This document shows, one piece after another, positions 15,532 through 23,427 of a stretch of DNA of 28,286 bases. Within the stretch, counting starts at the first letter, position 1; each line of letters opens with the position of its first letter. The stretch comes from Terrisporobacter othiniensis (GTDB lineage Bacteria > Bacillota > Clostridia > Peptostreptococcales > Peptostreptococcaceae). Position numbers and translations under genes: made by a program. Below the pieces are notes generated by a model, which did not search any database, was not told the origin of the DNA, and saw only the letters and a list, made by a program, of their open reading frames with translations. The DNA lies in assembly GCF_000808015.1 (NCBI RefSeq), contig NZ_JWHR01000135.1, positions 1 through 28,286 on the forward strand, given 5' to 3'.

Positions 15532-15910
15532 TTAAATAACTCCTTCTCTTTTCAGCGCACTCTTTACTTGTTGAGAGGCCATATTATATCTATTTCTTAG
15601 ATTATCTATATTTTTACCGTTATATAATCTAGAAATTTCTCTATTTCGATTTCCCATGATCACTTTTTTGTAAACCGGTATATAAACACTTTTGCCTCCT
15701 TATAATTTACATACTTCTAAAAAATTATCAAATCCTACCAGATCAATCATTGAATATATCATCCATTAAAATTTTCTTATTATAGAAATTCTTCACATTA
15801 TTATGATTTACCATAGCATATTGCAAAGTAGTATAAATCTTAGAATATTCTAAAAGATGTTGCACCTGTGACTTTTCTAAATAACTCTGGCTAACAATGT
15901 TCTTATGAAC
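15532..15910 (-). pseudogene. Decayed Mor-family-like regulator
   Basis: Reading the minus strand, a frame open from 15910 to 15746 ends in codons for LMDDIFND and then a TGA (15743-15745). In another frame the sequence continues as MIDLVGFDNFLEVCKL, a TAA stop, then GGKSVYIPVYKKVIMGNRNR and EISRLYNGKNIDNLRNRYNM, ending SQQVKSALKREGVI and a stop at 15532-15534. The GG-x-x-YIP turn followed by a NREI...YNGKN...ALKREG helix-turn-helix is the layout of small Mor-type regulators. The natural reading joins DDIFND to IDLVGF and CKL to GGKSVYIP, so one frameshift and one nonsense codon interrupt a formerly continuous gene of about 80 residues. The upstream 55-codon part (QSYLEKSQVQHLLEYSKIY and onward) is not recognised and may be a fused or separate fragment. 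No ribosome site is seen. Confidence 0.6.
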
Positions 15911-16039
15911 TTATGAGAATGAACCTTATAAGTTATTGACATAAATCGTTAACAACCACACCCCCATGCATCATATTCAAAGAATTCTAATGACTTAACT
16001 TGCTAACATTTTCTCTATCTCACAATATATATTTAATTT

Positions 16040-16068
16040 TTCAAACACTTATTATGTTACAATATACT
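16040..16068 (+). promoter_or_regulatory. Possible sigma-A promoter of the M50-like gene
   Basis: TTCAAA (16040-16045), a 17-base spacer and TATACT (16063-16068), 30 bases before the chosen ATG. The -35 box is weak. Confidence 0.4.
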
Positions 16069-16098
16069 TATCAAATCATGCAAAATACAGGAGGATTT

Positions 16099-17247
16099 AT
16101 GGAGAAAAAAACAAATATCAAAGAATTATGGAATAAATCACTACCATGGATACTACAAATAATCATTGGACTTATTCTAGGTATATCAGGTGCGATATAC
16201 AGTATGAAAAATAATATCCCCCTTGGAAATTCCTTTTTAGAACTGGTAATCATACTTACTCTTTTTGCAGTAACACTTTTCATACATATAATATTACATG
16301 AGGGTGGGCACTTAATATTTGGACTACTATCAAACTTTGAATTTGTATCCTTTAGAGTAGGGTGCTTAACTTTAGTAAAAGAAAATAATAAATTTTTGAT
16401 AAAGAAATTTAAAATAGCAGGAACAGGTGGACAGTGTCTTATGATGCCTAAGATGGATAATTATAAAGAGTGCCCCTATATTTTATATAACTTAGGTGGA
16501 GTAATCTTAAATCTTTTAGTATCTATTTTTTGTTTCTACATATATGTAATAACTCCAACTACTAAATATATGGATACAATATTATTAGCCATGGTTGTAA
16601 GTGGTGTGTGCACCTTTGTTTTAAATGGAATTCCTATGAAAGTAGGCGGTGTTACCAATGATGGATATAACTTAATATCCATAAGAAAAAACGATTTGGC
16701 AAAATATTGTTTTTACACTCAGCTAAAAGTAAATGGGCTTTTAAGTAAGGGTATAAGGTTTAAAGGTATGGATAAAAAATGGTTTGAACTTGATGAGAAC
16801 TCAGATTTTAGTAATCCACTAATTACTAGTATTAAATGTCTTGAAAATAACTACTATACAGATATAATGGATTTTGACAAAGCAAAAAAATGTTGTGAAT
16901 TTCTACTAAATTATGAACCAAAAATAATAAAACTCTATGAAAATGAATTAAAATGTGATTTACTTTTCCTTGAGATTATGGGTAATAGAGATGAGGATAA
17001 AATAAATAAACTATATACTAAAGAATTAAAATCCTACATAAAGGCAACTAATTGTTACATAGCTAGAAAAAGATTGATGTATGCTTATGCTTTAATAATA
17101 GAAAAAGATTTGGAGAAAGCAGAAAAATTATTAAAGGAATTTAAAAAAGTTCAAAATACCTATCCTATAAAAGGTGAGATTGAAAGCGAAGTTGAACTGG
17201 TTAATTATATTACAGACAAGTATAATACTAGCAAGTTGTTTACATAA
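16099..17247 (+). CDS. M50-like (site-2-protease type) membrane metallopeptidase
   Basis: A 382-residue protein. I start it at ATG 16099, which has an AGGAGG site six bases upstream; in-frame codons further up have none. The zinc motif HEGGH (67-71, HExxH type) lies in the second hydrophobic segment. A third segment contains NLGG (131-134), and NDGYN (187-191) supplies the distant Asp of the usual DG motif, so the three zinc/active-site elements of intramembrane M50 proteases are present. The last ~190 residues are soluble, helical and TPR-like, an unusual extension. The gene stands alone on the plus strand, convergent with an ECF anti-sigma factor gene. Such proteases cleave anti-sigma factors in other systems, but no evidence here links the two beyond adjacency. 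Confidence 0.8.
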   Translation: MEKKTNIKELWNKSLPWILQIIIGLILGISGAIYSMKNNIPLGNSFLELVIILTLFAVTLFIHIILHEGGHLIFGLLSNFEFVSFRVGCLTLVKENNKFLIKKFKIAGTGGQCLMMPKMDNYKECPYILYNLGGVILNLLVSIFCFYIYVITPTTKYMDTILLAMVVSGVCTFVLNGIPMKVGGVTNDGYNLISIRKNDLAKYCFYTQLKVNGLLSKGIRFKGMDKKWFELDENSDFSNPLITSIKCLENNYYTDIMDFDKAKKCCEFLLNYEPKIIKLYENELKCDLLFLEIMGNRDEDKINKLYTKELKSYIKATNCYIARKRLMYAYALIIEKDLEKAEKLLKEFKKVQNTYPIKGEIESEVELVNYITDKYNTSKLFT

Positions 17248-17265
17248 ACCATCAACAACTGAAGC

Positions 17266-17291
17266 CCGGTAGTTTGTGCATAAACTACCGG
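17266..17291. terminator. Perfect 10-bp hairpin between convergent genes
   Basis: CCGGTAGTTT (17266-17275) and AAACTACCGG (17282-17291) pair perfectly around a 6-base loop between the stops of two convergent genes. There is no T-run on either side, so it may be a transcript-end stabiliser or Rho-type site rather than a classic intrinsic terminator. Confidence 0.45.
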
Positions 17292-17343
17292 AAAACAAAT
17301 TTACCCCCTGGCATTATAGACAATTTATTCCAATAACTTGATA

Positions 17344-18540
17344 TTAATGTGAATAACGTGATGCTTTCACATCATCAATATTTAAATTGTAAACAAACTT
17401 ATTTTCTCTTAACTTCAGTATACTTTCCTTACTTCCATTTACTAGAACACCATAAGACTTAACACCATTTTTTTCAACATATTTAAATGTATCTTCATAA
17501 GTAAATGTATGTGCATTAGGATGTTGAAGTTCTATGAAATCCTTGCTATCTATCATATATTTTACTAAGCTTTTGAAATGAGTTTCATAAACATCTGCAT
17601 CATATGCTTTGTCAATATTTGCAAGTTCTAAATAAGGATAATCTTCACTGTTTTCAAATCCTTCTAAAATAATTCCACTTCCACTACTTTCAAATCCCAT
17701 TTGAGGAAGTTGTTGAGTATTTTTATCACAAGTTCTAATTCCCACCCAACTGAAATATAAATCATCATACTCCTTAATCATTTTTGAAATTTCATTCATA
17801 TCTATATCTTTGTTAAATGAAATATATGCACTTACCTGAGATGTACTTGGTAATTGTTTTAGTTCTTCTAATTGTAACCTGTCATCATCAAATGCATCGT
17901 CAAAAGGATAAACCCCATATTTAAATACATTCATCACAGGATATTTATAAAAATCACTTTCAATATATTCTAAATTTCCTTTATTAATTACTCCATCATA
18001 AGTTGTCTCAGTATTTTTAAATGTATTACTTTGGGTTATCTTAACATTATACTTTCCATAACCTAATGACTCCTCATTAGTGTAACTAGTTATAACTCCT
18101 GGAAAATGAAGTTCAGTAAATACAGATATATCAGTTAAAAACTGTGTTGAAAAATCGCCTCTTTCTGCAGATGGATTGTAATATTTAGAATCCATCATGG
18201 GAGATACAATATATTTAACTACAGCTAAAATACTTATTACAATTACTACTGATGCAAGTACTGCTTTCAAAAACTTATTTCTTATCTTTCTATTTATATT
18301 TTTTAATAAAATATCCTCTTCATTGTTTTTCTTATTATAACCACTACTCTTTATCTCATGATTTTCATCTAAATGACTGGTATCTATATTGCTATTTACA
18401 TTAAATAAATTATCATCTATTTTATTACATAAATGCTCACTTATAATTTCATTTTTTTCTATTTCTTCTTCTACAATCTTTATTTCCTCTTCACTAGCTT
18501 CATTGTTTATATATTTCTCATAAATGTCTTTAAAGCTCAT
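17344..18540 (-). CDS. Membrane anti-sigma factor (YhdL-like)
   Basis: A 398-residue single-pass membrane protein. An acidic N-terminal ~85 residues would bind the sigma factor inside the cell, a hydrophobic helix follows at about 90-113 (KAVLASVVIVISILAVVKYIV), and the remaining ~285 residues are extracytoplasmic. The layout and the YYNPSAERGDFSTQFLTDISVFTELHFPG segment just after the membrane resemble the sigma-factor-regulator family to which YhdL, the regulator of SigM in Bacillus, belongs. The C-terminal half (after about 230) would be the matching C-terminal domain. The ATG at 18540 has GGAGG upstream and lies two bases after the sigma gene stop, so they form an operon. The signal it senses is unknown. 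Confidence 0.85.
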   Translation of the reverse strand: MSFKDIYEKYINNEASEEEIKIVEEEIEKNEIISEHLCNKIDDNLFNVNSNIDTSHLDENHEIKSSGYNKKNNEEDILLKNINRKIRNKFLKAVLASVVIVISILAVVKYIVSPMMDSKYYNPSAERGDFSTQFLTDISVFTELHFPGVITSYTNEESLGYGKYNVKITQSNTFKNTETTYDGVINKGNLEYIESDFYKYPVMNVFKYGVYPFDDAFDDDRLQLEELKQLPSTSQVSAYISFNKDIDMNEISKMIKEYDDLYFSWVGIRTCDKNTQQLPQMGFESSGSGIILEGFENSEDYPYLELANIDKAYDADVYETHFKSLVKYMIDSKDFIELQHPNAHTFTYEDTFKYVEKNGVKSYGVLVNGSKESILKLRENKFVYNLNIDDVKASRYSH

Positions 18541-18542
18541 AT

Positions 18543-19028
18543 TTATTCCTCCATTTTCATTCTTAGATTTTTTCTAGCTCTATAAATTAAAGTCCTAACT
18601 GCTCCATTAGATATATTCATGATTTGGGCTATTTTTTCTTGTGGTACTTCTAGGTAATAATAAAGAATTAGAGATTCTTTCATAGATTGAGGCAATGTTA
18701 TAATTTTATTATATAAATTCAATGATTCTTCATTTGTTATTAATTTTTTCAAAGTATTACTACTGCAATCTTCTATTTCAATTTCATTAATATCAATTTT
18801 AGATAATTTATTATTTTTCCTTACATAGTCTATCCACAAATTTCTACATACCATAAATAGCCAAGCTTTCACATTTTCATGATTATCATCTAATGATAAT
18901 ATTCCTTTTAAAAAAGCTTCTTGCATGATATCTTCTGCTAAGTGTTGGTTTTTACAAAGAGAAAAGGTATAAATATAAACATCTTTGGAGTATAATCTAT
19001 AAAATTTTTCAATACTATCTGCATTCAT
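18543..19028 (-). CDS. ECF RNA polymerase sigma factor (SigM-like)
   Basis: A 161-residue extracytoplasmic-function sigma factor. Region 2 covers about residues 5-70 (FYRLYSKDVYIYTFSLCKNQHLAEDIMQEAFLKG and the -10-binding helix near AWLFMVCRNLWIDYVRK). Region 4 covers about 105-158 (LPQSMKESLILYYYLEVPQEKIAQIMNISNGAVRTLIYRARKNL), with its helix-turn-helix. Two ATGs (19031 and 19028) are possible. AGGAG at 19036-19040 is seven bases from the second, which I chose. A TTG further upstream is unlikely. The YhdL-like anti-sigma factor follows directly. A TGTGACA/CGTTTA pair upstream may be its own ECF-type promoter. Confidence 0.9.
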   Translation of the reverse strand: MNADSIEKFYRLYSKDVYIYTFSLCKNQHLAEDIMQEAFLKGILSLDDNHENVKAWLFMVCRNLWIDYVRKNNKLSKIDINEIEIEDCSSNTLKKLITNEESLNLYNKIITLPQSMKESLILYYYLEVPQEKIAQIMNISNGAVRTLIYRARKNLRMKMEE

Positions 19029-19049
19029 CATCAATCTCCTTTCACTTTA

Positions 19050-19079
19050 TAAACGTACCTGTTTTCAATATGTCACAAA
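19050..19079 (-). promoter_or_regulatory. Candidate autoregulated ECF promoter
   Basis: On the minus strand TTTGTGACA (19071-19079), 15 bases, then CGTTTA (19050-19055). The CGT-type -10 box is typical of ECF sigma promoters. The start would lie only about 12-15 bases before the sigma gene. Confidence 0.4.
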
Positions 19080-19118
19080 CTTTTTACTATTTTTTCTAAT
19101 TTATATGTCCATCAAACT

Positions 19119-19151
19119 AAAAAAACACTGATTTATGCAAATAAACCAGTG
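19119..19151 (-). terminator. Intrinsic terminator of the dehydrogenase gene
   Basis: On the minus strand an 11-bp stem with one mismatch (19141-19151 with 19126-19136), a 4-base loop and seven T residues (19119-19125), 118 bases beyond the stop of the gene at 19269. Confidence 0.75.
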
Positions 19152-19268
19152 GATAATATAATTATTAAATACTTTTCTTTATATAATAACTACAATGCCT
19201 CCTAGTACAATCCTTCAACACAGCAAAAATTTCACAAATAAAAGTCTTTTTCTTACTTATTTTAATTT

Positions 19269-20225
19269 TTATTTTACATACCCCGTATTAAAATCTATAA
19301 CATTAAACAGCTCTTCATCCTTCAAAAATCTCTCCAAATTATCCAAACTAATACCAAAAATCCTCTCATAAGTCTCCGCTAAATTATACCACCCAGAAAT
19401 ATGAGGAGTAATCACAACATTCTCCAATCCCCAAATTCTATGGTCACTTGGCAGTGGCTCTGGATCAACTACATCTAGCCCAGCTCCATATAAATGCCCA
19501 CTTTCCACAGCATCACATAAAGCATCAGTATCAACAGATGTTCCTCTTCCCATATTTAATAAGATACTTCCTGTTTTCATCTTTTCTATTCTTTGTGCAT
19601 CAAATAGTTTTTGAGTATCTTTTGTTGATGGTAAACAAAGAGCTACAATATCAGCCTGTGGTAGTAATTCATCCAGCTTGTCGTTTAAGTATAACTCATC
19701 TATATAGCTTGGCTTAGCACTTTCTCTACGTTTAACACCAATTGTATATCCACCTAAAGCTTTTATCATTTCCCCAAAATTGCATCCTATATCACCAAGT
19801 CCTACTATCAGTACCTTAGACCCTCGTATAGATCTTACTCTTCCTTCACTTTTCCATAATCTTTTATTTTGATTGTCTCTATAAATATGTAATTTTTTTA
19901 ATAATTCTAAAAGCATAGCAAGCATATGTTCTGAAACTGCTAGACCATAAGCTCCTGTAGAATTTGTCAGAATCACTTCTTCACTTAAAATTCCTTCTTT
20001 TATATATTGGTCTGCTCCCGCTGTATTTAGCTGCATCCATTTTAAATTAGGAGATCCTTTCACCATGTCCACCTTAGGACTTCCTATTACTATATTTGCA
20101 TTTTGAACTTCTTCTTTTGTAACTTCATTTTCATTAGAATAAACTATTTTACATCCTTTTGATTTTTCTTCTAATAGTTTCTTCTTTTCTTCATCCATTG
20201 GTATTAAAACTAAAATATTATACAT
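19269..20225 (-). CDS. D-2-hydroxyacid dehydrogenase, NAD-dependent
   Basis: A 318-residue member of the D-isomer-specific 2-hydroxyacid dehydrogenase family, which reduces 2-keto acids or oxidises D-2-hydroxy acids. The NAD-binding motif GLGDIG is at 142-147. The catalytic triad is Arg227 (NMGRG), Glu256 (DPEPLP) and His275 (TPHISGW). I start it at ATG 20225, which has GGAGGG just upstream; in-frame codons further up would extend through a hairpin with no ribosome site. Length is normal. The real substrate (glyoxylate, hydroxypyruvate, phenylpyruvate and others) cannot be decided. It is the only gene between a terminator and the surE-like gene. A perfect 17-bp inverted repeat lies in its leader. 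Confidence 0.92.
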   Translation of the reverse strand: MYNILVLIPMDEEKKKLLEEKSKGCKIVYSNENEVTKEEVQNANIVIGSPKVDMVKGSPNLKWMQLNTAGADQYIKEGILSEEVILTNSTGAYGLAVSEHMLAMLLELLKKLHIYRDNQNKRLWKSEGRVRSIRGSKVLIVGLGDIGCNFGEMIKALGGYTIGVKRRESAKPSYIDELYLNDKLDELLPQADIVALCLPSTKDTQKLFDAQRIEKMKTGSILLNMGRGTSVDTDALCDAVESGHLYGAGLDVVDPEPLPSDHRIWGLENVVITPHISGWYNLAETYERIFGISLDNLERFLKDEELFNVIDFNTGYVK

Positions 20226-20258
20226 ATTCCCTCCACTATTTTGCTTTTTAATTATAAG

Positions 20259-20299
20259 TATTTTATATTTTATCTGTTTTTTAGATAAAATATAAAATA
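20259..20299. repeat. Perfect 17-bp AT-rich inverted repeat in the dehydrogenase leader
   Basis: Arms 20259-20275 and 20283-20299 are perfectly complementary around a 7-base loop. It lies 34-74 bases upstream of the dehydrogenase start. It may be an operator or a leader hairpin, or part of the surE transcript end. Confidence 0.65.
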
Positions 20300-20315
20300 C
20301 AACTGCTTCCTGGAG

Positions 20316-20342
20316 CAACGGGCCTGTTCCTCAAGGCCGTTG
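20316..20342. repeat. GC-rich hairpin after the surE-like gene
   Basis: CAACGGGCC (20316-20324) pairs with GGCCGTTG (20335-20342) with one bulge. This is strikingly GC-rich for this genome. It lies 18 bases after the surE stop and probably ends that transcript, although no T-run follows. CGTTGGCGA at 20338-20346 recurs inverted at 24063-24071 in another GC-rich element. Confidence 0.5.
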
Positions 20343-20359
20343 GCGATTGATATTCCTTA

Positions 20360-21118
20360 TTATAACATTTTTATATTTTTTAACATTTCAAATTTTTCCA
20401 AATTAGTCATTTCAATATTAACAGGTGTTATAGATATATAACCATTGTTCACACAAGTTATGTCACTATCTTCATCTTGTTCCATATCCTTAATGCTTCC
20501 ACCTATCCAAAAATATCTTTGGCCAAAAGGACTTATTCGCTCTTCCATTACATTGTCATATTTTCTTTCCCCTAATTTTGTAATCTTCCAACCTTTCACC
20601 TCAGTGTTTGGTATATTTACATTTAATATACAGTCATTTAACAAATGTAATTTATCTTTTATATTATTTATAAGCTGAGCTATATGTTTAGCTCCCTCTT
20701 TATAAACTTCACTTTTTACTTTAAATTCATTATATGACACAGCAATAGATGGTTTATTTAAAACAAGTCCTTCTATGGCTGCTGACACTGTTCCAGAATA
20801 TATAACATCAGTTCCCAAATTGGGACCATTATTTATTCCACTTAAAACTAAATCAAAATTTATATCTTTAAATATGCCTTCTATTCCTACTTTTACACAA
20901 TCTACTGGTGTTCCTGATATACAGTAAGCTTTTATCTTGTCACCCATATCAGTTTCTTGTACCATTATTGGACTATGTATAGTTATAGAATGTCCTGTGG
21001 CACTTTTTTGGCTTTCTGGTGCTACCACATACACATTAGCAATATTTGATATTTCCTTTGCTAATTCTATAATTCCATCTGCATATATTCCATAGTCGTT
21101 AGTTATTAATATATTCAT
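20360..21118 (-). CDS. surE: SurE-like 5'/3'-nucleotidase with altered metal site
   Basis: A 252-residue SurE-family phosphatase, which removes phosphate from nucleoside monophosphates. The family pattern is clear: MNILITNDYGIYADGI at the N-terminus, VVAPESQKSATGHSIT with the metal-binding Ser, ISGTPVDCVKVG, VLSGINNGPNLGTDVIYSGTVSAAIEG with the metal-binding Asn. However, the usual NDDG reads NDYG: the second Asp (position 9), a metal ligand in characterised SurE proteins, is Tyr (codon TAT). The enzyme may be impaired, use a different ligand, or be a specialised paralogue. ATG 21118 has a GGAGG site. Monocistronic by appearance. Confidence 0.9.
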   Translation of the reverse strand: MNILITNDYGIYADGIIELAKEISNIANVYVVAPESQKSATGHSITIHSPIMVQETDMGDKIKAYCISGTPVDCVKVGIEGIFKDINFDLVLSGINNGPNLGTDVIYSGTVSAAIEGLVLNKPSIAVSYNEFKVKSEVYKEGAKHIAQLINNIKDKLHLLNDCILNVNIPNTEVKGWKITKLGERKYDNVMEERISPFGQRYFWIGGSIKDMEQDEDSDITCVNNGYISITPVNIEMTNLEKFEMLKNIKML

Positions 21119-21181
21119 GAGATTTCCTCCTTCTATTATATATTTATATTGCCATAAGAATTGTTTATTATCAAATTTTTT

Positions 21182-21208
21182 AAAGGATGAGCATATAGCT
21201 CATCCTTT
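21182..21208. terminator. Hairpin terminator after the ECF-associated operon
   Basis: Perfect 11-bp arms 21182-21192 and 21198-21208 (GGATGAGC core) with a 5-base loop. T5 follows on the plus strand, but only T3 on the minus strand, where the gene ending at 21212 lies four bases away. Confidence 0.6.
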
Positions 21209-21211
21209 TTA

Positions 21212-22501
21212 TTATTTTTCATAAATGCAAATTCCTGCACTTTTATTTTTATCATACTCATTTGATGTACTTCCATCTTTGTCAACTTTATATGGATGTT
21301 GATATCTCACTTTATAAGTCTTATCACTTAGCTCATATGTGACAACAGTAACACCCACATTATTAATATAATTAGAATCAATTTCTTTTATATTTTCCCC
21401 CAATTTAGATTTAACATATTCCACAGATTTTGTCATAGTCAATTCTTTCGGGTTTTCTTCACTACTATAAGATATTTCACCCATAAATTTCATATCATCA
21501 TAATCTTCTTCAGCTGAAAAAACTTGTACTGCATGATTTTTATTATTGTTTATTATATTATCTCCATCAGTTCTTGGTGTAGAATTTTGTACATTTTCAC
21601 TTAGCTTAGTTAGCAAATTATTTTGACTTTCCAATGAGTCACTTATTATTTCTGTCATTGTGAAAATTTCATCTTGTCCACTTATATTTGGAGCATCTCC
21701 TATAAATGATTTTGTATATAATAAAGTTCCATCTTTATCAATAAGTTTAAGTCCTCTTATTTCTTCCATCTTTTCATCATGCATAAATACTAGCTGTGAA
21801 TCATTTATTTTCGCAACGGTGTTTTCTTTGTCTATTTGATTTATTGATTTATCATTAAATTTTTCAAATTCTTCCTTAGGAAAAGATACACTTCTTTGAA
21901 CTATTTTCGCAAGTTTAAAATAAGTTTTATATTCTTCTTTATTTTTTGAATCTACCTTAATATGATTAACTAGCTTTTCTTGGTCTTCCGCTGAAATAGT
22001 ACCTATTCTTGTAATAAAACGTAGTAATTCATCTGAGTCTTTGTTATAAAATGAATGTATTCCATTTAAATAACCATTTTTATTTGCATTATAATATTGA
22101 ACTGACAAAGCTTCTTTTGGTTTATCATTTTCGTAAAAATAAGTTAATGATACACCTTCATTTTTTTCTTCTAAATTAATCGTTCTTAAATCCTTGTATT
22201 TATCACCATTATATACACTACCTATATAATAATATCCATCTGACTCTACTAATTTTTTATTTGGTTCTAATTTTGCCAACTCTTCTTTTGACAAATCTCC
22301 ATTTTTTTGTAAGTAAGAAGAAATTTTCACATAAGACTCTTGAGATTTAAATGTTATTTTCTTATTTGTAGTCTCTGTAGGTACTTCTTTATTCTTTGTA
22401 TTGTTATTATTCATGTTTGTATAAATCACAGGTGAAGCAACTATTATTATTAAAAAAATAATTGCTGTTATCATAATCTTTTTGCTCTTATTAAACTCCA
22501 T
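21212..22501 (-). CDS. Membrane-anchored protein of unknown function in an ECF operon
   Basis: A 429-residue protein with a short positive N-terminus, one hydrophobic helix at about residues 9-27 (IMITAIIFLIIIVASPVIY) and a large Lys/Glu/Asn-rich extracytoplasmic part, so it is membrane-anchored or secreted. ATG 22501 has GGAGGGAG upstream; an ATG eight codons earlier lacks one. Two segments begin similarly (SYVKISSYLQKNGDLSKEELAKLEP near 45 and FKLAKIVQRSVSFPKEEFEKFND near 190), and each continues with a YYIGSVYNGD- or LVFMHDEKM-like strand pattern, which suggests two related domains. I recognise no family. It is the third gene after a sigma/anti-sigma pair, 74 bases downstream on the same strand, and is probably part of that regulon. 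Confidence 0.75.
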   Translation of the reverse strand: MEFNKSKKIMITAIIFLIIIVASPVIYTNMNNNNTKNKEVPTETTNKKITFKSQESYVKISSYLQKNGDLSKEELAKLEPNKKLVESDGYYYIGSVYNGDKYKDLRTINLEEKNEGVSLTYFYENDKPKEALSVQYYNANKNGYLNGIHSFYNKDSDELLRFITRIGTISAEDQEKLVNHIKVDSKNKEEYKTYFKLAKIVQRSVSFPKEEFEKFNDKSINQIDKENTVAKINDSQLVFMHDEKMEEIRGLKLIDKDGTLLYTKSFIGDAPNISGQDEIFTMTEIISDSLESQNNLLTKLSENVQNSTPRTDGDNIINNNKNHAVQVFSAEEDYDDMKFMGEISYSSEENPKELTMTKSVEYVKSKLGENIKEIDSNYINNVGVTVVTYELSDKTYKVRYQHPYKVDKDGSTSNEYDKNKSAGICIYEK

Positions 22502-22575
22502 TTTATCTCCCTCCAACTTAAACAACTGCGTTACCTTCAGCTATAGCCAAGTCAATCTTGTTAGCTCTATATCTT

Positions 22576-23427
22576 TTACTTAAAGTACTGTGCTTTAATT
22601 TTATTTATTTCTTCTTCATCAAGAGATGAGGCAATTCCAATTTCTCCACCTAACATATGCCACACGTAATTATGCACTTCAACAGCATTATTAAAATCTC
22701 CATTTTCCCATTTTCTAAGTGCTTTATTTAAATAGTCTCTAGCCTCATCATTATTAATATTTTTAATTGAGTTTAGGGCTATTTCAATATTTTGTGGTGT
22801 AATTTTAATAACTCCGAATTTTTTCCCATCAGCTGGATTAATAATTTGATTAGACATCTGGTGTATAAAGTTTACCACCCCATACTCATCATAAACTATA
22901 TTTTTACCATTGCTTCCCTCATTATTATTTTCCTTGTTATCACTTCCTTTATTATCATCTTTACTTTCTTTATTTTCTTTTGTTTTATCAACTTTATATC
23001 TTGTTATTTTTACAAAATGAATTTTATTATTTTCCACCACAGCCTTTGGTATTATGGTATCTATCTCTAATGAAGCACTTATTTCATCTATTTTTAAAGT
23101 ATCATTTATTTTTTCCAACACCTTCATTACTGGTGGTATACGATATGCTAAAGCTGGACTATACACTCCTATAGAAATTAAAACCACTATACTGGCAGCT
23201 ATTTTAATGTATTTCTTTTTAATTTTACTTTTAGTCATATCTTTTTCAGCTTTATCTATAGCATCTTTTATCAATCTTTCTTTATCAAAATTGTATTTTA
23301 TATTTTCTATTTTTTCATCATCTATATAAAAATCTTCCATATCTTTATCAATTTCTTCTATTGTCACATCTTCTAAATTTTCATTTAGTTCATTATCCAA
23401 ATTAATATCTTTTTTCTTTTTAGTCAT
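22576..23427 (-). CDS. Membrane anti-sigma factor with C-terminal DUF6241-like domain
   Basis: A 283-residue single-pass protein: a very acidic N-terminal ~70 residues (the likely sigma-binding part), a hydrophobic helix at about 74-94 (IAASIVVLISIGVYSPALAY), a DUF4179-like first extracytoplasmic stretch, a low-complexity Lys/Asp/Asn linker at about 150-175, and a helical C-terminal domain from about 185. That last part (VNFIHQMSNQ...KFGVIKITPQNIEIALNSI, ALRKWENGDFNNAVEVHNYVW, LGGEIGIA) resembles DUF6241 proteins as I remember them. The start ATG overlaps the sigma gene stop by 8 bases and has AGGAGG upstream, so the two are translationally coupled. Function as anti-sigma factor is inferred from layout and context. 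Confidence 0.8.
   Translation of the reverse strand: MTKKKKDINLDNELNENLEDVTIEEIDKDMEDFYIDDEKIENIKYNFDKERLIKDAIDKAEKDMTKSKIKKKYIKIAASIVVLISIGVYSPALAYRIPPVMKVLEKINDTLKIDEISASLEIDTIIPKAVVENNKIHFVKITRYKVDKTKENKESKDDNKGSDNKENNNEGSNGKNIVYDEYGVVNFIHQMSNQIINPADGKKFGVIKITPQNIEIALNSIKNINNDEARDYLNKALRKWENGDFNNAVEVHNYVWHMLGGEIGIASSLDEEEINKIKAQYFK

Noticed and set aside
16000..16098. N-terminal extension of the M50-like protein
   Set aside because: The region overlaps the likely promoter, has no ribosome site, and the AGGAGG before ATG 16099 is clear.
17266..17291. Classic intrinsic terminator between the convergent genes
   Set aside because: The stem is perfect but no T-run follows on either strand, so it is kept only as a hairpin with modest confidence.
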